Positions 59,722 through 64,000 of a DNA stretch of 64,000 nucleotides are shown here, one piece after another (within the stretch, counting starts at the first letter, position 1; every line of letters starts with the position of its first letter). A program made the translations under genes and the position numbers. Where the stretch lies: the NCBI RefSeq assembly GCF_003710905.1, contig NZ_RHHV01000012.1, forward strand, positions 248,001-312,000, in the 5' to 3' direction. Below the pieces are notes generated by a model. That model had not been told where the DNA came from, ran no database searches, and was given only the letters and a program-made list of their open reading frames with translations. Source of the stretch: Brevibacillus parabrevis (lineage in GTDB: Bacteria > Bacillota > Bacilli > Brevibacillales > Brevibacillaceae).

Positions 59722-59993
59722 GCGGGAAATGCAGGAAGAACAGGGGCACGAGGATTCAGAAAATGGACAAAAATAGGCCCCTTTTTGCAAAGCAAGTGGC
59801 AAAAAACAGCGTGCCGCGCTGAAACGATGTGTGTAAAGAAGCAGTGAGATTCCTGAAACGAAAAGCGGTCAAAAACAACCGTTTTTCGTCTTTTTTTGGC
59901 TTAAACGCTTTTTGCCAGAACAGGATGTTTCCCTGTATTGTTAGGATATCATTTGAAGCAGATAACTGCTGGATAGAACAAAGGAGATTTTAC

Positions 59994-60275
59994 ATGCTAG
60001 CACAAGAAATGGGTGTCATGTTCACCAAGCACGCCGATCAAATTACTTCCAAGCGTTGGGGGGAATTTATTCAGCAATTGGAGGAAAAAGGCTTGTACGT
60101 GCTCATCGAGACGGACACGATCGGACGAGTAATGAGCCCTTTGGGCGGATTGATGCCCATGCCCTGCAAGAGCGAGACGCTCCACATTGTGACAGCAGAA
60201 GAGCTGGAGCAACGCGGTCTGCCGCTCGGTCACCACATCGTGACGAAACCAAAAGAAAAAGCAACCACTGCCTAA
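59994..60275 (+). CDS. Hypothetical protein, 93 aa
   Basis: ATG at 59994 with AAAGGAG upstream. Compact alpha/beta-type sequence: 'ITSKRWGEFIQQLEEKGLYVLIETDTIGRVM' followed by Pro/Met-rich 'PLGGLMPMPCKSE'. One Cys, no signal or membrane part. No family recognised. Own terminator follows. The ~270-nt gap before it contains no other gene; TTGCCA...TATTGT near 59920-59945 could be its promoter. Confidence 0.65.
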   Translation: MLAQEMGVMFTKHADQITSKRWGEFIQQLEEKGLYVLIETDTIGRVMSPLGGLMPMPCKSETLHIVTAEELEQRGLPLGHHIVTKPKEKATTA

Positions 60276-60291
60276 GCGCAATCGAACGGAC

Positions 60292-60338
60292 AAAACCTTT
60301 TCAGCCTTGGAAACAAGAGGCAGAAAAGGTTTTTTTGT
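60292..60338 (+). terminator. Rho-independent terminator
   Basis: AAAACCTTTTCAGCC / GGCAGAAAAGGTTTT stem followed by TTTT, ahead of the Fur-type promoter. Confidence 0.82.
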
Positions 60339-60339
60339 G

Positions 60340-60378
60340 TGATTATCAATTGATAATGAAAATCAAAATCAATATAAT
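60340..60378 (+). promoter_or_regulatory. Fur-box-type promoter of the AraC regulator
   Basis: TTGATA (60350-60355) - 17 nt - TATAAT (60373-60378) overlaps TGATTATCAATTGATAATGA and AAATCAAAATCA, which fits the Bacillus Fur box TGATAATNATTATCA. Iron would be expected to repress the gene that follows. Confidence 0.6.
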
Positions 60379-60438
60379 GAAGAAAAATGTGGCAGGCAAT
60401 GCGTACCAATCGTTTGACATAGAAGAGGGGCAAAAAGG

Positions 60439-61419
60439 ATGAGGAACATGCATATTCAAGCGGAGTTTTCCGAGTTTACCGAGTACAATCAAGTGATCAC
60501 GGACCAGCTGGAATGGGCCCGCTCAGAGGAAATCGACGGGATGGAGCGGTTGCACGATCTGCCGCCGCACTATGGGGAAGGGTACCATCGGCATGTGGCG
60601 GTGCGCGAGGGACTGAGGCTCGATTACAGCAACATGTATTTGCACCAAACTTTTTCGATGGAGACGAAAATGAAGTACCCTCATCTGGAGCTGGCTTTCA
60701 ATATCGAGAGCGGAGCGAACTGGACCGTGAATGGCGGGCAGCAGGAGTTTTGCTCACAGACAGGAAGCGCTCAGCTGATTTACATGAACGATCTGACGTG
60801 CCATGCCCAGATGCCGAAACATGAGCGAATTTCCCATCTGGAGCTGAGCTTTGACTACAAGCTGTGGAGCCAGCTGCTGGAAGCGATGAACGCGTGCCCC
60901 GAGCAGTCGTTTGCGAGGCTGGAAACGACGATCACCCCTGGGATGACGCACATTATCGAGCAGGTGATCAGCAATCCGTATCGGGGAACGATCAAGAAGC
61001 TGTTTATAGAAGGCAAGGCCATGGAGCTGTTGGCGCTGTTTCTGCAGGAGGCGGAGCTGGAAAAGGAACAGCGGATTTCGCTGAAGGCAGATGACGTCAA
61101 AAGCATCCATGAAGCGAAAAACATCCTGCTAAAGACGCTGGATCATCCGCCAAGCCTGATACATCTGGCGAGAAAAGTCGGGATCAACGACTACAAGCTG
61201 AAAATCGGGTTCAAGGAAGTGTTCGGAACGACAGTGTTCGGCTTCGTGCGGCAGCAGCGGCTGGAAAAAGCCAAGCTTTTGCTGGAGAGAGAGCGGGTCA
61301 GCGTCAGCGAGGCGGCATTGCTCGTAGGCTACAGCAACTTCAGCCACTTTGCTTCGCTGTTCCGCAAAACGTACGGGGTGAATCCTAGCTTGTACGGCAA
61401 GCGGCTGGAAAAACCGTAA
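60439..61419 (+). CDS. AraC family transcriptional regulator (PchR-like)
   Basis: 326 aa. Unusually short N-terminal sensing part, then the AraC DNA-binding domain in the last ~100 residues ('LIHLARKVGINDYKLKIGFKEVFGTTVFGFVRQQRLEKAKLLL', 'VSVSEAALLVGYSNFSHFASLFRKTYGVNPS'). 'GINDYKLKIGFKEVFG' is the PchR/YbtA-type recognition helix, used by regulators of siderophore and metal uptake. The promoter overlaps a Fur-box-like site. Likely target is uptake, but no siderophore genes are in view; the next genes are a YkoE/YkoD transporter. Confidence 0.85.
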   Translation: MRNMHIQAEFSEFTEYNQVITDQLEWARSEEIDGMERLHDLPPHYGEGYHRHVAVREGLRLDYSNMYLHQTFSMETKMKYPHLELAFNIESGANWTVNGGQQEFCSQTGSAQLIYMNDLTCHAQMPKHERISHLELSFDYKLWSQLLEAMNACPEQSFARLETTITPGMTHIIEQVISNPYRGTIKKLFIEGKAMELLALFLQEAELEKEQRISLKADDVKSIHEAKNILLKTLDHPPSLIHLARKVGINDYKLKIGFKEVFGTTVFGFVRQQRLEKAKLLLERERVSVSEAALLVGYSNFSHFASLFRKTYGVNPSLYGKRLEKP

Positions 61420-61447
61420 AAGCAACAAAACAGTCACAACCGTTTTG

Positions 61448-61491
61448 TTGACCGCAAGCGGCCACATCCCATTTCATGAAAAACGGCGAGA
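61448..61491 (+). repeat. Dispersed intergenic repeat, copy 3
   Basis: TTGACCGCAAGCGG and TTTCATGAAAAA are identical to copy 1 at 5945-5987, with ATCC between and GGCGAG after. It lies between the AraC gene and the terminator before ykoE. A stem AACAAAAC/GTTTTGTT (61423-61450) directly precedes it. Confidence 0.7.
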
Positions 61492-61505
61492 CATTTTTCA
61501 TCGCA

Positions 61506-61537
61506 AAAAAGACGTTCAATCGCGAGCGTCTTTTTTT
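61506..61537 (+). terminator. Rho-independent terminator
   Basis: AAAAAGACG / CGTCTTTTT stem followed by TT; downstream of the AraC gene and of the dispersed repeat. Confidence 0.75.
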
Positions 61538-61559
61538 GTTGCGGGCATTTTCTCCCTCT

Positions 61560-61604
61560 AGGGGCAGTCTCTCTCCGCGAAATGGCGGTAAAGAGGCTGC
61601 CCCT
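61560..61604. repeat. Long imperfect inverted repeat upstream of ykoE
   Basis: AGGGGCAGTCTCTCTCCGC / GCGGTAAAGAGGCTGCCCCT can form a stem of about 18 bp around a 6-nt loop. No T-run follows, so it is not an ordinary terminator; it may be an RNA element in the ykoE leader or a double-strand binding site. Confidence 0.5.
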
Positions 61605-61663
61605 CACTCTATGATAAAGAAGGAACAGCAAAAGAGAGAAGCAAACACAGGAGAGGTGAAAAA

Positions 61664-62263
61664 ATGAAAGCAGGCTTGGAGAACGCTGGCCGAGTACAAC
61701 GGGCTTGGAGAACGAAAGACTTGCTGATGGCCGGGCTTTTGGGAGTGGTTTTTGCCATCGTCATTATCGGGGTCAATTACGTGTATATGCTGGCCACTTC
61801 GCTTACGGGTCCGATTTATTCCCGTGTCCTTATCGGTTTTTACATGATGCCGGGCTTTATGGCGCTCTATCTTATCCGCAAACCGGGAGCAGGCGTGCTG
61901 GCTGAACTGGTAACGGGTCTGGTAATGATTCCGTTCACCTCCTACGGCTGGATGATGCTGATCGGGCAAGCGATCAACGGATTGTATTGCGAGCTGCCTT
62001 ATGCCGTTGCACGCTATCGGACGTACAGCGGACGGTTTATGTTGACAGCCGCCGCCGTAACAGGCGCGCTGGCAGTCCTGAGCGAGTACCCGCTGACAGG
62101 CTATGCGAACTTGTCATTCGGATCACAGGTCGGTTTGTTCGCGGTGACGGCTGTCAGTTGCGCCTTGGTTGCATGGCTCTCCCGCGCTTTGTGCCATTCG
62201 CTGATGCAGGCAGGCTTGCTGACGGACTATCGTGTGAGCCTCGCGAACAAAGCAGGGCGATAG
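61664..62263 (+). CDS. ykoE: ECF transporter S component, YkoE-like (HMP/thiamine or related)
   Basis: 199 aa; AGGAGAGGTG upstream of the ATG. About five membrane helices; 'MPGFMALYLIRKPGAGVLAELVTGLVMI' and 'LYCELPYAVARYRTYSG' match the YkoE family, which in B. subtilis works with YkoD and YkoC and YkoF for hydroxymethylpyrimidine/thiamine uptake. The order here is ykoE then ykoD. There is no TPP riboswitch in the ~240-nt leader, so thiamine control is not evident. Confidence 0.82.
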   Translation: MKAGLENAGRVQRAWRTKDLLMAGLLGVVFAIVIIGVNYVYMLATSLTGPIYSRVLIGFYMMPGFMALYLIRKPGAGVLAELVTGLVMIPFTSYGWMMLIGQAINGLYCELPYAVARYRTYSGRFMLTAAAVTGALAVLSEYPLTGYANLSFGSQVGLFAVTAVSCALVAWLSRALCHSLMQAGLLTDYRVSLANKAGR

Positions 62264-62266
62264 CTG

Positions 62267-64000
62267 ATGGATAACGGTGTTTTGGATGTGCGGAATGTCT
62301 GTTTCGGCTACGATGCCGCCGAACAGCCTGTCCTGACTAACGTGACATTCCGTGTACAAACAGGCGAGCTGCTGCTCATCATGGGGGCATCCGGGGCGGG
62401 CAAAAGCACGCTCGCCCTCACCTTGAACGGATTAATCCCGCACGCCGTCCAGGGGAGCTATGAGGGCGATGTGCGGATAGCAGGGCGAAGCACGAGCGAG
62501 GCAACCGTAGGGGAACTGGCGATGCATGTCGGGATGGTGTTTCAAGACCCGGAAGCGCAACTGGTTGCTTTTACGGTGGAGGATGAGGTCGCTTTCGGTC
62601 TGGAAAATCTTTGTCTGGACCGCGAAGAGATGGAGCGGCGCATCACGCAATCGCTGGCAGAAGTAGGACTTTCTGATCAGCGCAAAAAGGCAGTGGAGCA
62701 CCTGTCCGGCGGGCAAAAGCAGCGGCTCGCGATTGCCTCTGTGCTGGCGATGCAGCCGCAAGTGATCGTGCTGGATGAACCGACAGCGCTGCTCGATCCG
62801 GCAGGCCGCGCAGAAGTGTTCGCCGTCATTGAGCGATTGAAGCAAGGCGGGCGACAGGCGCTCGTTCTCGTGGAGCACCATCTGGACGAATGCATCGGAT
62901 TGGCCGATCGTGTGCTTGTGCTCGGCAAGACAGGAGAGGTAAGCGCCGAAGGGGAAGCGCGACGCGTCTTTTCCGAAAGCTATGAGCGGCTCTGCGAAGA
63001 GGGCGTCTTTTTGCCGGAGACGGTGCGGCTCAGCAAAGAGTTGGGGCTGTCGCCCGTCGCGCTCTGTGCGGATGAAGTGGCGGAACAGATCGGAAAAAGG
63101 CTGGGCAACGGCTTTGCTTTTGGCAGCCTGATCCAAGAGAAAAGCTGGTCGGAGGGCGCTCGGCCCGCTGCGTGCGCTGAGCAAACGGCAGACGCTGGAC
63201 GCTCCGCATCGCCCGAAGACGAAGCAGGCGTCCCGCTGCTTGCGATCAGGGAAGGAATGCTGTCCCTCGCCGCTTCGGGCGTGCTGCAAAAATCAGTGGG
63301 AGCGCTGACCATCTCCAGTGGCGAGCTGTTGGCCATCGCGGGAGCAAACGGCGCCGGGAAGACGACGTTGGCTTTGCACTTGATGGGGCTGTTGCCCGCC
63401 CACAAAGGAGCGCTCTTTTTGTCCGGCAAAGACATGACAGGGCTATCGATGGCCGAACTGGTGCGAAACATCGGGTTTGTTTTTCAAAACCCCGAGCATC
63501 AGTTTGTGGCGGAGACAGCAGAAAGGGAGCTTGTCGTCGGCATGCCGGAACGGGATGAAGAGCAAGCCCGTGTGCAGGCCCAGTCTCTGTTGCAGCGGTT
63601 TGGTCTTGCTTCTGCTGCCGGGCGCAGTCCGTACCAGTTGAGCCAGGGAGAGAAGCGGCGGCTCAGTGTTGCGACGATGCTGACAGAGGAGCGCAAAGTG
63701 CTGATCCTCGATGAGCCGACTTTTGGCCAGGATCAAAAAAATGCCAGAGAGATCATGCAGATGCTGCAAAGCCTGCAACGCGAAGGAGTGGCGATTGTCT
63801 TGATCACGCACGCGCTTTGGCTGCTTGCGGAGTATGCCGATCGGGTGGCTGTGCTGGCAAAAGGGAAGCTCGTCTTCCACGGCACGGCAGCTCGGTTGTT
63901 TTCGCAGCCGGAGCTTTTGAAACAGGCGAGCTTGCGTCTGCCACCAGCAGCAGAAATGGCGCAAAAGCTGTCCGTGTACGATCCGAGCTTGGCCGGGATT
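62267..64000 (+). CDS. ykoD: ECF transporter duplicated ATP-binding protein, YkoD-like, partial (3' end beyond window)
   Basis: ATG at 62267, 3 nt after the ykoE stop; open to the last base (578 codons seen). Two ABC cassettes in one chain: first Walker A GASGAGKST (~41-49), signature LSGGQKQR (~145-152), Walker B 'VIVLDEPTALLD'; second Walker A GANGAGKTT (~360-368), signature LSQGEKRR and 'VLILDEPTFGQD'. Subfamily switch motifs are intact. Energises the YkoE S component; a YkoC-type transmembrane gene probably follows beyond the window. Confidence 0.9.
   Translation, partial: MDNGVLDVRNVCFGYDAAEQPVLTNVTFRVQTGELLLIMGASGAGKSTLALTLNGLIPHAVQGSYEGDVRIAGRSTSEATVGELAMHVGMVFQDPEAQLVAFTVEDEVAFGLENLCLDREEMERRITQSLAEVGLSDQRKKAVEHLSGGQKQRLAIASVLAMQPQVIVLDEPTALLDPAGRAEVFAVIERLKQGGRQALVLVEHHLDECIGLADRVLVLGKTGEVSAEGEARRVFSESYERLCEEGVFLPETVRLSKELGLSPVALCADEVAEQIGKRLGNGFAFGSLIQEKSWSEGARPAACAEQTADAGRSASPEDEAGVPLLAIREGMLSLAASGVLQKSVGALTISSGELLAIAGANGAGKTTLALHLMGLLPAHKGALFLSGKDMTGLSMAELVRNIGFVFQNPEHQFVAETAERELVVGMPERDEEQARVQAQSLLQRFGLASAAGRSPYQLSQGEKRRLSVATMLTEERKVLILDEPTFGQDQKNAREIMQMLQSLQREGVAIVLITHALWLLAEYADRVAVLAKGKLVFHGTAARLFSQPELLKQASLRLPPAAEMAQKLSVYDPSLAGI

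Noticed and set aside
61420..61663. TPP riboswitch upstream of ykoE
   Set aside because: The conserved THI-box segments (CTGAGA and the ACCTGATCTGG type) are absent; only a terminator, a repeat copy and an inverted repeat are seen.
1..64000. CRISPR array, phage, insertion sequence, tRNA or rRNA genes
   Set aside because: No direct repeats with spacers, no transposase or integrase frames, and no tRNA or rRNA signatures were found on either strand.

Overview
The window is chromosomal DNA of a low-to-moderate G+C, spore-forming Bacillota, most like Brevibacillus. This rests on three observations: spoVM is present, the gene order from rqcH through remA-gmk-rpoZ-coaBC-priA-def-fmt-rsmB-rlmN-prpC-prkC-rsgA-rpe to spoVM-rpmB-yloU-fakA-sdaAB-sdaAA-recG matches Bacillus subtilis, and the ribosome binding sites are strong AGGAGG types with frequent GTG/TTG starts. 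No phage, insertion sequence, CRISPR array, rRNA or tRNA gene is visible.

Layout. 1-5.7 kb: an ArsR regulator beside a saccharopine-dehydrogenase-like gene (cut by the left edge), a secreted peptidoglycan-binding protein with a glycine-rich minisatellite tail, a TPR/AAA+ ATPase, a KynB-type cyclase and a second saccharopine-dehydrogenase-like gene with a 37-codon ORF upstream. 6-9.9 kb: zwf, a Gfo/Idh/MocA oxidoreductase, a second cyclase and a DinB-fold protein. 10-12.7 kb: an RNA-rich regulatory stretch with a cobalamin riboswitch lacking an evident target, then two consecutive SAM-I riboswitches before the homoserine dehydrogenase gene hom. 12.7-25 kb: small accessory and housekeeping genes (CapA, VOC, Nudix, CcdC, MFS, CPBP protease, a degenerate KptA/Tpt1, DUF309, YjzC, GntR, a Cys/His/Tyr-rich coat-like protein, an enoyl-CoA hydratase, a Gmad2 protein) and a probable 6S RNA gene.

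25-54 kb is the conserved core: ribosome rescue (rqcH), RNA turnover (yicC), matrix/osmotic regulation (remA), nucleotide and CoA synthesis (gmk, coaBC), transcription (rpoZ), replication restart and recombination (priA, recG), translation start (def, fmt), rRNA methylation (rsmB, rlmN), the PrpC/PrkC signalling pair, ribosome assembly (rsgA), the pentose phosphate pathway (rpe), spore coat assembly (spoVM), fatty acid kinase (fakA plus a DegV partner) and L-serine dehydratase. Inserted into it are an arginine-type ABC importer (artPQR-like), an M20 peptidase, an RDD protein and the thiamine ECF component ThiT.

54-64 kb is accessory: a lipoprotein, GNAT and VOC genes, an AraC/GyrI regulator, a three-gene SOS cassette (Y-family polymerase, an unknown protein, a YolD-like protein) behind two LexA boxes, a Fur-type promoter driving an AraC regulator, and a YkoE/YkoD ECF transporter cut by the right edge.

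The signals I would follow first are the dispersed repeat found three times (near 5.95, 19.6 and 61.45 kb), the tandem SAM-I riboswitches, the apparently orphan cobalamin riboswitch, the KptA homologue that has lost its signature histidines, and the SOS cassette with its unidentified middle gene.
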